Source: Lingula anatina (Eukaryota > Brachiopoda > Lingulata > Lingulida > Lingulidae). From it: a stretch of 24,584 nucleotides of DNA. A model generated the notes under the pieces. The model was not told the origin of the DNA. It ran no database searches and worked only from the letters and a program-made list of their open reading frames with translations. Numbering within the stretch: the stretch's first letter is position 1; every line of letters starts with the position of its first letter. Positions 1 through 9,812 of this stretch are shown here, piece by piece. The DNA lies in assembly GCF_001039355.2 (NCBI RefSeq), contig NW_019775574.1, positions 281,943-306,526 on the forward strand, read 5' to 3'. Both the position numbers and the translations under genes were made by a program.

Positions 1-89
1 ATAGTTCTTTAAAGTGCTATATATCAATAATTTTATGTGCCACTTTGAATAAATGGAAATTTGTTGAATCAGTTTTTATAATATTTCAG

Positions 90-138
90 GTGGTCCTACA
101 GAGTGGACAAGAAGCAGAAGCAGGCAGGACCTGCCTAG
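90..138 (+). CDS. Possible terminal exon of an upstream gene (weak)
   Basis: A good acceptor (tatttcag, AG at 88-89) precedes a short open stretch. Read from base 91 it gives WSYRVDKKQKQAGPA followed by TAG at 136-138, a lysine-rich end that would suit the C-terminus of a gene starting left of the window. Another frame stays open longer (GPTEWTRSRSRQDLPRRDG...) and could instead run to a GTAAAG donor at 174. The sequence does not decide between these, and no family is recognised. It may also be an upstream exon of the gene fragments at 423-2034, but no phase argument links them. Confidence 0.25.
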
Positions 139-422
139 AAGGGATGGACCTTGTTTTATTTTTTATTTGGTTAGTAAAGTACAATATATGACTGCAATAT
201 CATGTTTGTTGTTGATAAACAGATTTAAGAATATTTCTGTTCAGTGACAGAACAGTCACTGAACAATTTCAAAAAAAGATAATTGTTACTGTTCTTACAT
301 GCCATTTACAATTTAAAGATATTTGCATATGACTTCAAGTGTAACTCAAAACCTGTCTTTGAAGAATTAATTTAATTTAATTTAATAATAGATTCAATTT
401 AATTGTCTATTGTATTTTTCAG

Positions 423-522
423 CTGAGGAGACAGTAAAACCCACACCAAGTCAGACATGTCCTTGCAAGAATGGTGTCAAATGTAAGCCAGATCCAGAAA
501 CTGGTGTGTTTGTGCTTGAATA
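423..522 (+). CDS. Candidate internal exon with a degenerate EGF-like segment
   Basis: This 100-base open segment is bounded by a polypyrimidine acceptor (tttttcag, AG 421-422) and a near-consensus donor (GTAAGTAT at 523). Only one frame is open, and it needs one base from the previous exon. It contains TCPCKNGVKCKPDPETGVF, which resembles the first half of an EGF-like domain (CxCxNGxxC). The usual following CxC is missing. The exon ends with two bases of a codon (TA). The next good acceptor, at 918, cannot be joined in phase: the junction would read TAA. Either a small exon is missed, a weaker donor is used (GTGTGT at 504 restores phase), or there is a one-base defect. The product would probably be secreted or extracellular, but this is inference. 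Confidence 0.45.
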
Positions 523-917
523 GTAAGTATCTGGGTTAGAAAAACAATTATGATAAAGAAATTGAAAATGTTGTTGTAATTGAGACGAAAACGTGATTTG
601 TGTCAGTAATCAAAAAGCACAGCAAACACATGACGATTTTAATAGGAAGAGGAAATATAGTTGGTGCCAAGCTGATGATTTTACAAATCAAAAATACATT
701 CATGGAGTTTGTGGAGATGAAGAAAACCAGGGTTTGCTGTTGTATACTGGCTGTTTATCTTGTGAAATCTACCCAAGTTTATGAATTGATATAATTAAAG
801 AAAAATGCAGCATGGCTTGCCTACATCTGAAATGGTGGAGTGATGTTTTTGTTTTTATTTTATTTAAAGTCAATATTTTTGTCACTCTGTATTTAAATAA
901 ATTAGATCAAATTTCAG

Positions 918-974
918 ACTATTATGGGGAATACTGTAAAAAGGAGCCTTCAGCATTCACTGGAGCTGATGCAA
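918..974 (+). CDS. Candidate exon finishing the EGF-like segment
   Basis: An acceptor (aaatttcag, AG 916-917) precedes an open stretch that reads YYGEYCKKEPSAFTGADA when one base is carried over from the previous exon. The YxGxxC pattern is what closes an EGF-like domain, which fits the CxCxNGxxC half at 423-522. Without splicing the frame stops at TAA shortly after. A weak donor (GTTATG at 975) would leave one base, and that phase matches the alternative acceptor at 1512 used by the next exon. Exon ends are therefore guesses. The mismatch with the strong donor at 523 is the main reason for doubt. Confidence 0.35.
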
Positions 975-1511
975 GTTATGTTAGTTAATACTACACCATA
1001 GAATCTTTTTCAAGATCCTTTTTGAGGTTAAATTTGAAAAACTGTAATTGCTTTTGAATTAAAATTTCATTTTGTTGATTATGTCTGGTATTCATATCAT
1101 ATCTCAAGTAATGAAGCAATTAAAAGTAACAGTTAATTCATCAAAGGGTTACCTGGATGTGGGAGATGGTTTGTTTGCCCCACTTTACCTAGAGATATAC
1201 TCTGATTAGACTTTTTATAAAATTTTCTGTATTTATATTTCTGAAAATTTCTCTACTTGTACTCCATGAATATCATTTGTTAAATAAGATTAATATTTGC
1301 TATCCCCATAATATTTGCCATCACACTAAGAAATATTCATACAATGGATGAAAAGATTTGAACTTTTTATTCTGTACTTAATATTTGTATATATTAAATA
1401 TATATTCTTCGGGGGGGGGGGATAGTCCTGATACTGTCTACATCTTAATCTATAATGATATCAAACAATTCCCCTGCATATTGAAATAGTTGTTGCTATG
1501 ATTTCAGTAAG

Positions 1512-1648
1512 AACAAGGCCCTGCATTCCAGTGGTGGGGGCGAGTTCAGACTGGGGCACCTGCAGGAACGGTGGCTTTCCATGGAAAAAATGTTGTGGCC
1601 ATCAGCATGCCAGACTTTGTATATGACAGCTCTGTGGCACAGAATGGG
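1512..1648 (+). CDS. Exon of an unrecognised gene, phase-compatible with the next exon
   Basis: The frame starting near 1512 is open for about 46 codons and reads like real protein, including FQWWGRVQTGAPAGTV and VVAISMPDFVYDSS. It ends at AATGGG|GTAAAC (donor GT 1649-1650) exactly on a codon boundary. The next exon, at 1891, also starts on a codon boundary, so the two join as ...SVAQNG-DAMVPQ.... The obvious acceptor (tttcag ending at 1507) would place an in-frame TAA at 1508-1510. The start is therefore placed after the overlapping TAAG (AG 1510-1511). I do not recognise the family. The alternating hydrophobic pattern suggests a beta-rich extracellular domain, but that is inference. Confidence 0.5.
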
Positions 1649-1890
1649 GTAAACATAGTCACTTATTGTATAGAAATGTGATTAGTAAAAGATTTAAGGG
1701 TTCAAAAGGCAAAAGACAGAAGATTCAGAACTTTGAAGTATTCAGTATTTTGCATGTATAGTAGAAAAGCATATCTATAGCTTGGTCTTTTTTTTCAAAT
1801 TGCCAGTAAAAACATTTTGCATTAATGCTTCGTTAACTGGAAATTTTCTTTTTATTCATTGGTTTAATGTGCTCATCTTTTTTCTCATAG

Positions 1891-2034
1891 GATGCAATGG
1901 TACCACAATACAACAAAATGGAGAATTTTGAAGACTGCAACAAACCGACCAATTTCTACCACTCAATGTATGACATGGGCGTAACTAGGCATACGCACGG
2001 ATGCACTGTGCGTACAATTTTTTGCCAACCATGA
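1891..2034 (+). CDS. Terminal coding exon, now ending inside a transposon
   Basis: An acceptor (tttttctcatag, AG 1889-1890) opens a phase-0 exon beginning DAMVPQYNKMENFEDCNKPT and continuing NFYHSMYD. At 1976 a hAT-like element begins. The frame runs on into it for 19 element-derived codons (MGVTRHTHGC...) and stops at TGA 2032-2034. The right-hand remainder of the original exon lies at 2937-2983, beyond the element. It is in frame once one target-site copy is removed. The gene's native C-terminus, about 16 residues past the insertion, has thus been replaced by transposon sequence. The family is not recognised. It is unknown whether the altered product is made or the insertion is one allele. 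Confidence 0.55.
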   Translation, partial: DAMVPQYNKMENFEDCNKPTNFYHSMYDMGVTRHTHGCTVRTIFCQP

Positions 2035-2927
2035 TATTATTTTGTGTAAATTTAGTGTATTTTTCATGGAATATAAAAGAAAATTCTCTGCTTATTAAAG
2101 TCACCTATATGTACAAATCCTCTGTATCAATTGTATAGGCACAATTGTTCTGACCCCCCCTCCCCGTCTTGCAAACTGAGGTAAACAATGCCTGTAACCT
2201 TAACAAGTCCTATCTTAATCGTCAATCTAACTGGAACTTTTTTTACCTCTTAATTGGAGGGTTCAGTGGCCCTCAACTCTTCTGTACCCTCTTTCTTGAG
2301 AATATATTGAACACATTTCACTGGCGATATTTATCTCAGGTAAAAATCTGCCTGAGTGTTATTTTCAAAGAGCAGCTCCCGCAACCCTGGGGGCACTAGA
2401 TAAAATCCGGACACCAGGTTCAAAAAGGAGCTATAGAAACAAAGGAAGAATTTTTCCTGCAAAGCTTCAAAGAATTTTGACACGGACTTGACCCAGCTTA
2501 CCCCTCCAAACTAACAGGGTGACATGGGCAATTTTTACAAACAAATAATGAAACTTAGATGTTTCAGAGCTCTGTCATGTTGTACAATTGGTTGTTTTTG
2601 GGAGCCATGCATTCACATGTAAGGTGATTGAAACCGTATGTTAGTTCAACTCAGAGGTGGATCCAGGATTTTTTGAAAGGGGGTTCCACAGCTAGCCTCC
2701 TTTTAAATAAATATACCGTACCATTCTGGGTAATAACAATATTGAAACTTTTTTAGTTGCGAGAATATTTCTGACTAAATGATGATTTTATTATTAATGG
2801 AAATTAAGCTGCGATGTGTGGTACATATGCTGTAATTACGCTGTCCTTCATCTCTTGCGTTAGTCTACATTTTGCTGGGAATTTTAAAAATCTGTGCGTA
2901 CAATTTTTAAAGGTCTGGTTACGCCCC
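1976..2927. mobile_element. hAT-like non-autonomous DNA transposon inserted in a coding exon
   Basis: The 9-base string TGTATGACA occurs at 1967-1975 and again at 2928-2936, bracketing 952 bp. The element begins TGGGCGTAACTAGGC and ends ...GGTCTGGTTACGCCCC, whose reverse complement is GGGGCGTAACCAGACC, so the ends are imperfect inverted repeats. The (CA)GGGGCGTAACC type of end with an 8-9 bp target duplication is typical of hAT elements; exact borders are ambiguous by 1-2 bases. A 17-bp direct repeat (CTGTGCGTACAATTTTT) lies just inside both ends, at 2006-2022 and 2892-2908. On the left GTGCGTA also pairs with TACGCAC at 1992-1998. No transposase ORF is visible. A second hAT-terminus-like string (CAGAGGTGGATCCAGG) at 2652 suggests a nested fragment. 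Confidence 0.8.
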
Positions 2928-2936
2928 TGTATGACA

Positions 2937-2983
2937 GTATAACAGGATTAGAACCTGCTAAACCACCTTATAAAAGGACATGA
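2937..2983 (+). pseudogene. Severed 3' end of the terminal exon
   Basis: Immediately right of the second target-site copy, the sequence reads on in the original frame as SITGLEPAKPPYKRT and then TGA at 2981-2983. It is the natural C-terminus of the exon at 1891 but is separated from it by the 952-bp element. Its open frame and orderly stop are the evidence that the left and right parts were once a single exon. Bases after 2983 are probably the old 3' untranslated region. Confidence 0.6.
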
Positions 2984-3682
2984 CCAGCTACACTCACTCC
3001 AATGGGGTACCAGACAACCAGTCAACAGAGATCACAGTCCATATACTAGTACCACAAAAAGAACTCTGTCCTTCAGTAACGGAAAACCATTATGACACTA
3101 ATGTTTAAGTCATTAATGCAGATTTGTGAAACCAAAGATTTTTTGAGCATGAAATTCTTGATGATCACTCCACAGATGAGGCAAGGATCAGGAGAAAATG
3201 CAAAATAGCACTTTGCAGTTTGTTTTAATACATTATCATAGAAATACATCTGTGTTGGCTTCCTTGGTCTACTCAACATTCCAAGAACTTTTGTTTTGGT
3301 TCAGAAAAAGGATAGAAGACAAAAGTATATTTTACAGTATACAAGACATGTTGATGCTTTTCCAAACTGGCTTTAAACTGTGTGTCATTGTGTAATGTAA
3401 CCTCAGTTAAACAAGAACAATAATAATGATGATAATAATTATGTAGCAGAAAGTCCATGCTGGTTTAGGTTTTCATTTTTGTTATTAGGTCTTGGGTAAT
3501 ACCGGTAATATATCATATAACCTTTGCCCAACAAAACGGGTGCTGTTCAATGATAAGTTAAAGTGTAATGTTAGATTTTCTATTCATCGATCAAGAAAAA
3601 GTACTGAGTAATCAACAAGAGTTGTGGATTTCATAACAGCTTTACACTGCCTAAGTTTCTCCCTCTTCTGTATCTACAGTAG
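2984..3682. other. Probable 3' UTR and intergenic sequence
   Basis: There are short stop-limited ORFs only, on both strands, with no convincing splice pairs or domain motifs. The first part is likely the untranslated tail of the gene cut at 1976. AATAATAATGATGATAATAATTA near 3418-3440 is simple sequence. Nothing else is supported. Confidence 0.4.
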
Positions 3683-4900
3683 GAAAATGGTGTGATAGAC
3701 GAATCTCAAGCTGGATTTCGCAAGGGGTATTCGACAACAGATAATATCTTTAGCCTTCGAGCAGTCATCCAAACATATTTGTCAAGACAAAGGTCGGCTT
3801 TATGTTTTCTATTTTTACATAGATTTTTTAAAAGCTTATGATAATTGTGTCCATGAACAACTCTGGAAAAGCTTGCGACGTAAAGGAATTCCAGACAACA
3901 GTAATCTACTATAAGTTTTTAAAACGATGTATAACCAACTCAAATCGCGTATAAAAACAAAATTGTCTTACTCCATTTTTCCCATGCGAAATTGGAACCA
4001 AACAAGGATGTGTGAGCTCTACGATTATCTTCTCTCTATTTGTGAATCATTTGGTCAAATACATGAAACTTAAATGTGGTAATGGAATCTTTATTACTGC
4101 AGACTTTACAGAATTGCATGCCTTAATGTTTGCGGATGACGTCTCAACTATCGCGGAAACTGTTATTAAGCTACAAAGACATTAATTCAGTGAGTGATTT
4201 TGAAATTTTTGAAACTAAATCTAGACAAATCCAAGATAATGGTATTCAGGAGAGGCGGCGTATTAAAAATGTGAAAATGGACATGTAAAGGAAATAGAAT
4301 TGAGGTCGTATCCAGTTATAAATATTAGGATTCTTATTCACTCCTCGATTAGCTTGGTCTGGAACGCAGGGACACTTAATTGTCACTACGAGCGATAAAG
4401 GCATCTAACGCAATATTCCGCTGTCAAAAATATTTTGGATATTTTTATTATCAAGAAGCCTTGAAACTGTTCGATGCAACTGTGAAGCCGATTTTAATAT
4501 ATGCAGCAGAAATATGGGGATTTCAACAGTGCGCAAAAGATGAACAAAACGTTTTTGCAAAAGAGTGGCCTGCTTAAATCAAAATGTGACAAATGTTCTA
4601 GCATTAAGCGGTAAACTCCCTCTTTATGTGTCATATTTGACTAGATGTATTAAATACTGGGTCAAACTGATAACCATGCCATCAGAGAGGTAGGGCCTAC
4701 CCCAAGTAATGTTATATTATGTTACGCCCTTTAGACACCGAAGGAAGGTCATCCTGGGCGACTTGCATTAAAAACTTATTTCGTTATGGTTTTGGATACG
4801 CCTGGATAGCGAACGATATCGGCGATGCAGAGGCGTTCTTAAGTTTATTTAGAACTAGGACTCTGTGCTCTTTGGTGGAAGCAAAACTTCGCCAGTGAGT
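3683..4900 (+). pseudogene. Decayed LINE reverse transcriptase (ORF2 C-terminal part)
   Basis: Translating in shifting frames gives, in order, ESQAGFRKGYSTTDNIFSLR (RT region), VHEQLWKSLRRKGIPDN, GTKQGCVS, LHALMFADDVSTIAE (the FADD catalytic box), LNLDKSKIMVFRRGG, KLFDATVKPILIYAAEIWG, and a tail GYAWIANDIGDAEAFLSLF. This is the usual order of a non-LTR retrotransposon RT with its thumb and C-terminal region. The clade looks like the jockey/CR1 group but is not certain. Several frameshifts and stops (for example TGA after 3830) make it inactive. The 5' part, with any endonuclease, is absent, as in a 5'-truncated copy. The longest intact piece is 4380-4577. Confidence 0.85.
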
Positions 4901-5092
4901 AAACCCGTTTGTGTTCACACAGGAAGCAACTCTGCAATTTTGAACTTTTTATATAATCAGAGTAAATTTTTAATTTTTTAAAGACATGGATAACAAGATT
5001 TATTTTACAACCAAAACCTGCTGCAGATTTTTAGCATTAAGGAGAATTTTTATCTATAAATAGATTAAAATGTTCATTTTAGATATTTGTTA

Positions 5093-5773
5093 TACCCCCG
5101 TCACACTAGAGGCGGAATGAGCAAGAATGCCGTCGGAAGACAATTCTTTGTGCGTTCCTGGATATTCGAAGAGAATTCTAAAAATTCTGAGTGCATTCCA
5201 AATATTTTTACCCATTCTTATGGCCGGTCCGAATGTTTTGCTCATGTTAAAAACTTTCGAAGTGCATTCCAAGTGGAAAATTATCGAATGGCATTTGAAT
5301 AGTATTCTAACTGCACTATGACTGCATTCTAAATATTCTCACAGCATTCCGACAGTATTCGAAACATTCTGATCACATTCGAGGGACAACCGAAATGGCA
5401 AGACACTTCAAATCCTGCTAGAATGAGCCGAAATGCAACTCGAATGCATCTCCATCCTATTTCAGTCAGCAATCGAACTCCACTCGCACGGCATTTGAAG
5501 TGTATTCTTAATATTCTGACTGCATTCTGACAGCATTATTGATATTCCTAGTTTTCCAACTACATTCAAACTGCATTTGAGAGCTAATACAGCCGAAACG
5601 TGCACGAATCATTCCAGGCGGATTCAAGCGCATTCTAAGTAGTCCAACGGCATTCTTACAAGAATTTAGGTCAATTTGAAATTTCTTCTCGAATGTAGTG
5701 CGAATTTTAAAATTGAGTCATTCTGGCTGGTTCTGCTTGATTCCTGTTAATTCCGAATAAGTGTGACGGGGCC
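5093..5773. mobile_element. Harbinger-like MITE with a motif-dense interior
   Basis: The ends form inverted repeats: left TACCCCCGTCACACTAG, right reverse complement GGCCCCGTCACACTTATTC. They share the core CCCCGTCACACT and are flanked by TTA (5090-5092 and 5774-5776). A TTA target duplication with GGCCCCGTCACAC-type ends is characteristic of PIF/Harbinger elements. There is no transposase ORF over the 681 bp, so it is non-autonomous. The interior is saturated with ATTC, GAAT, GCATTC and TTCGAA-like words on both strands. Short ORFs at 5087-5321 lie inside it and are not genes. Confidence 0.75.
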
Positions 5774-5776
5774 TTA

Positions 5777-6255
5777 AGTCTCATAGTTCTACATAAAACT
5801 GCCCTGTTATGATGTTTTTCTTATGTAGGCCTATCTCTATATATGGGTGAGACATTAAGAAAATATATTGAAATAATATCTTGCTTAGGTGCTAAAGGCC
5901 CTTAAGTTTGAAAATGTGATGAAACGGGACATATTTCTGAGAAAGACACGCAAAGATCGACAGATTGCTTAAATAGAAAAAAGACGCAAAATTACATCTT
6001 GATCTTGATTGTTAATTTTAACTATGAAAATTGATACAAGACTCTAGAATGTCTAAACTGATTTGCCAATTAAGACTATGGAAGGAAAAGTGTTCTTGTA
6101 AAAATTTTCCAGTTATGTACGTGTATGTAGACATACACAATATACAGCAACAATGCAATTCTAAAAATAAAAATGTGTTTAATGTCAACTCTGCATTTGA
6201 GATGTAACAGTTCTTTCAAAACACAACAACTGTAAACTTTCAAAACGCTCGAAAT

Positions 6256-6259
<4 letters not shown>
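5777..6259. other. Non-coding stretch between the MITE and the poly-T run
   Basis: No ORF, splice-flanked exon, RNA gene or element ends could be supported. The sequence is AT-rich with scattered short inverted words only. Confidence 0.4.

Positions 6260-6301
<42 letters not shown>
6260..6301. repeat. 42-base poly-T run
   Basis: This is an uninterrupted T tract. It could be the poly-A tail of a retro-inserted sequence on the minus strand or a plain homopolymer. No target-site duplication is clear around it. The true length is unreliable on most sequencing platforms. Confidence 0.9.
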
Positions 6302-6307
<6 letters not shown>

Positions 6308-6936
6308 TTACCAACTCGAATTTATCTTGGACGATAGCAGAGGATGTAGTAAATTGATTCATACCTTTCTTAACTTGTAATTTCTTTTATTTCTGTCTGT
6401 TCTACTTAGATCTATTCGGGTAAATGGATACAGCTCATGACGTTGTATTTCATTACTGAATAACTTCATTTGTGATTGTGCGTTAAGGGTGGGGTGGGGT
6501 AATTTTCTTTTCTCATGGGGCGGGGCCGGTTGCTCTATCATATAACATAGGCTAAAGTTGAAATCGAGGCACCTGTACAGAAGGTGGTCTAGAATATATT
6601 ATTATGTAATCTAGGTGAGTATTTTGGTGAGAGGTGTTCAGAAAGGACCGAGGTCAGTAGAAGATGGAGAAGAAAGCCTTGTGTCTCATTGCCACAATTT
6701 CCACGAAATGGTCGGAAATCTGGGACTGAAATTGGCATCGATCTGTTGTAAGTGCTGTAAAGATGATGGAAGATGACATTGGTTATTTGGCGTTGATGAT
6801 ATTAACCAAAAAAAATGGTGCAATTTGTATATAAGGCATCATGTCGACATTTTGTCTTGACGTCAACAATGTTTTACATTAAAAGTCCAAATTCAACTTG
6901 ATGTTTAAATAGTTTATTATCTGTTAATATTTTCAG

Positions 6937-7029
6937 ATGGAATGCATTTGCCAGAAAACGGGTTGTGAGAGGTTTGTTCCAGCTGTGAACGCATCTTCCG
7001 TCTTAAGCAATGTAAGGACGCTTTGGCAG
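6937..7029 (+). CDS. Candidate small exon (weak)
   Basis: A clean acceptor (atattttcag, AG 6935-6936) is followed by ATGGAATGC, which reads MECICQKTGCERFVPAVNAS and stays open to a donor CAG|GTAACT at 7030. An internal AAT|GTAAGG donor at 7012 is also possible. Alternatively, an upstream open stretch ending at a strong donor (GTAAGTGC near 6750) would join in another phase to give a short tail (WNAFARKRVVRGLFQL, then TGA). Both readings are consistent with splice signals, and neither product is recognised. Its phase does not match the exon at 7522. Confidence 0.3.
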
Positions 7030-7196
7030 GTAACTTCATACTCGGGTCCTAATTTGTTTTTTAAAAAATTCAAAATCCACCTCAGCAAATCCCTACCCGC
7101 CAATGTGTACATGTCGTGACTATGTTGGCCTTCTTTCTAAGATCTCATAAATTTTGTTTTTACTACCCTCCTGTCATATGTTTATTTCTAAAATTT

Positions 7197-9811
7197 CACT
7201 TTATACGTAATGCGAAGGTCACTATCTTTTTAGTAGCACCACTGACGTGTGATTCTAAAGACACAGAATGTTGTCACGTTACAGTGTGTACACGCTGTAA
7301 AAGAATAGATATTATATTGTTTGAAAGTGCATGATTACTTAGAACGTGTCAGCTCAGTATATGTATACAGTGTATTCGTCTAATTTTAAAGTTGAAAAGT
7401 GGTTTGTTGGATATTACTATCGAAATCGGTTACCGTAAAATTAAAAATTGCTTAATTTAATCGCTCCATAGACATTGCTGACCCATTGCTTTGTAAAAGT
7501 GGGTTTATTGTTTAATTTCAGTGACTCAACCGTGCACGAGAAGATTGAATACGTTCTCCATCAATGACGTTAGACTCGTGTTTCACAGCGGCTGCATCCA
7601 TGTCAAGATTACATGTCGCTTGTCAGAGTTTGTCTGCTAGTAAATTTGCAGGGTTGAAACTTAATATAAACTGTAATTTTTACTTTGGGTTGTGAATCGG
7701 CTGTAGTTATTTTCAAACTATCACAAAGTAGTGTTCAGGAAGAGTACTTTGCTACACGTACATGTAGTAGTGGTTTATTTCCGTGTAGGTGTGGCAACAT
7801 AAACAACAATGTACATGTAGGACGACCGGTTTTCTTTTTGATGGTAACATATTTGTAAGGACAAATCTGCAATTTGGCAGTTCTCCGCGAACAATTATTT
7901 ATTTAAAATTGAATTCTAGTATTTATTTTGGTGATGTTTAGTTTTGGAAAGAAAGAAAACATCTCAACCGTGTAAAATGCATTTTTGGAAGTCTTTGGAA
8001 GTTATTGTTATATTGTTATATTGTCAAGTTGTCAAGTTATATTGTCAAGTACGCGCCATATTTGATCCACGGACTAGATAGACCATGGTTCAACTGGTTG
8101 TGAACTCGGTCTAATGCTTTAGAAAACGTCTGGAAGTTGCAGTGTGCGTTCAGTTGTTCTTCGGAAGAAAAAAAAGAGCGAGATGTGCATCCACCAAAAA
8201 TCAATAAATCGCTGTAATTTGAATAATTATGCTTCAGAAATTGCAGCATTATCAAATTGGCAGAATGTGTCATTAGTACTGCAGAACTGTCCACACGTAT
8301 TGAAACGAACTTTCTTAAGTTTGAATGTGCGATTGTGACGCATATAATATAAACTTCGTGTTTCAATGAGGGGAGGGGTCAAAAGTCACCCTGGTTTTAG
8401 AAACGAAACCAAGGAGTTGAAAATTTCCCGAAATTAATGTGCATTTGTTATTGCACGAGTGGTAGGTTACAAAGGAAAATCGTTGTGTTACAGAAAATAT
8501 TTTATTTCGGAATATTTTCTACATTAAGGGGTCTATATAGGACTGACATTAATCAGAAACTTTCACATTCTGAATTTTCGACAAATTCTTGACAAAGTCA
8601 AATCAACCATTTTAGCTGTCACAAAGCCGATTTTTTAGAATAATGAATACTTGATGAGTTTTTAAGACTGTCAATTTCTGCCAATACTCCCAAAATAGAA
8701 TGTGATGCAATTTAAAGCGAAATTTATAGCAAGGGATGAAAAACTAAAGAAACATTTTCGTAAATTTACTTAGATTTTGGCTAGCAGTTATTTAGCCAAA
8801 TGTTTGAAAATTCTTTTTAAAATATCCAAAAGTGTTTTTAGACCAGCGCTCTGTTAAAGGTTGGCATTGTACTTAGTATTTTTGTAGTTTATTCTTTGGT
8901 AGAGATCAAAGGGTGATTAAAGAATAACTTCTTATATGTTAGTCCTGCATGTCCTGTTGAATTATAATGCCGCTAGATCACTTAGTACCGGAGACCAGTC
9001 TTAAGTTTATTAGCATTGTCTTAGTAAGTGTGGATTTCAAGTAAACTGATATTTACGTATTCTTTTCCGTTTTCTTTGAAATGGCTATGGTTGAAATAAG
9101 CTTGTTAGTTGGTCATGTCATGTGACGTTTCTGATTCGCATGCTGTATAAATTTCAGTTTTCGCTCAAAGTTGTGCCATGAAGTACATATTTTTGGAGTT
9201 AAGAAAATACGTTGATTTTGGACATGACAATTTTTATCGATGAACTAAACAACCAGGAATCTTACATAATTTGATTATATTTGAACACCAATTTTTGTTT
9301 TGTGTGCGAGTATCAGCAAGACGACATAGTGCTTGCATGTGGGTACATGTGTCGGGATAGGATGAGGTTATATGCATATTGAATTTTCTATACCGTTCAC
9401 ACCAGTGAATTTAGACAGACATTATTGTTTTTTTGTAATCTTTTGGGTAATTTTCCAGTTTGCCTGTAAATTTTGACAAAAACTTATAAATTCTACCTTC
9501 TTGTTGGTATTATGTCTATCATAGTATTCCTGAACTCCTTTATAAATTAAGGCTACGTCGGTCAAGTAAAAATTTTACAAATGCATAGAATCTCGCCGTG
9601 TTGTACCATTTTCGTATGTAAAAGCTTAATTTACACGTCATAGTACGTTTTATGAATGCCATTAATGTAGAAGCAAAAGATATTCCAAGTTTTGTAATAT
9701 TTTTGAAAACAATGCTGTTACTTTTTGTATTAATTTATGCAATAATAAATGTACTATATTGTTATATGAACAAAACGGAAGTTATTTTTCTTAACTACAG
9801 AACTATCGAGT
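7197..9811 (+). repeat. Direct duplication I, copy 1
   Basis: The sequence from CACTTTATACG to the N at 9812 recurs almost unchanged at 9813-12437. In the 300 bases from 8341 only three mismatches separate the copies. No strong gene lies in it apart from a doubtful exon at 7522. The copies carry several ATAAA/AATAAA words near their right ends. Small indels are scattered along the pair. Confidence 0.9.
7522..7644 (+). pseudogene. Frameshifted twin of the candidate exon at 10131
   Basis: After the acceptor tttaatttcag (AG 7520-7521), the frame DSTVHEKIEY is shared with copy 2. A 4-base insertion (TTCT after TACG) then shifts it to a TGA at 7565-7567. Beyond the insertion the sequence still encodes the counterpart of RLVFHSGCIHVKITC in the shifted frame. 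If the exon is real, this copy is a null allele or a decayed paralogue. Confidence 0.3.
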
Positions 9812-9812
9812 N

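Noticed and set aside
593-794. Two overlapping 63-64 codon plus-strand ORFs
   Set aside because: They overlap in different frames within a probable intron and have no domain, splice pairing or conserved copy.
6359-6541. 60-residue minus-strand ORF
   Set aside because: It is an isolated short frame in AT-rich sequence without splice partners or recognisable motifs.
8037-8366. 109-residue minus-strand ORF, partly repeated at 10755-10970
   Set aside because: The second copy of the block breaks the frame after 71 codons through a 1-base indel in an A-run. There is no motif, and similarity reflects the duplication rather than coding constraint.
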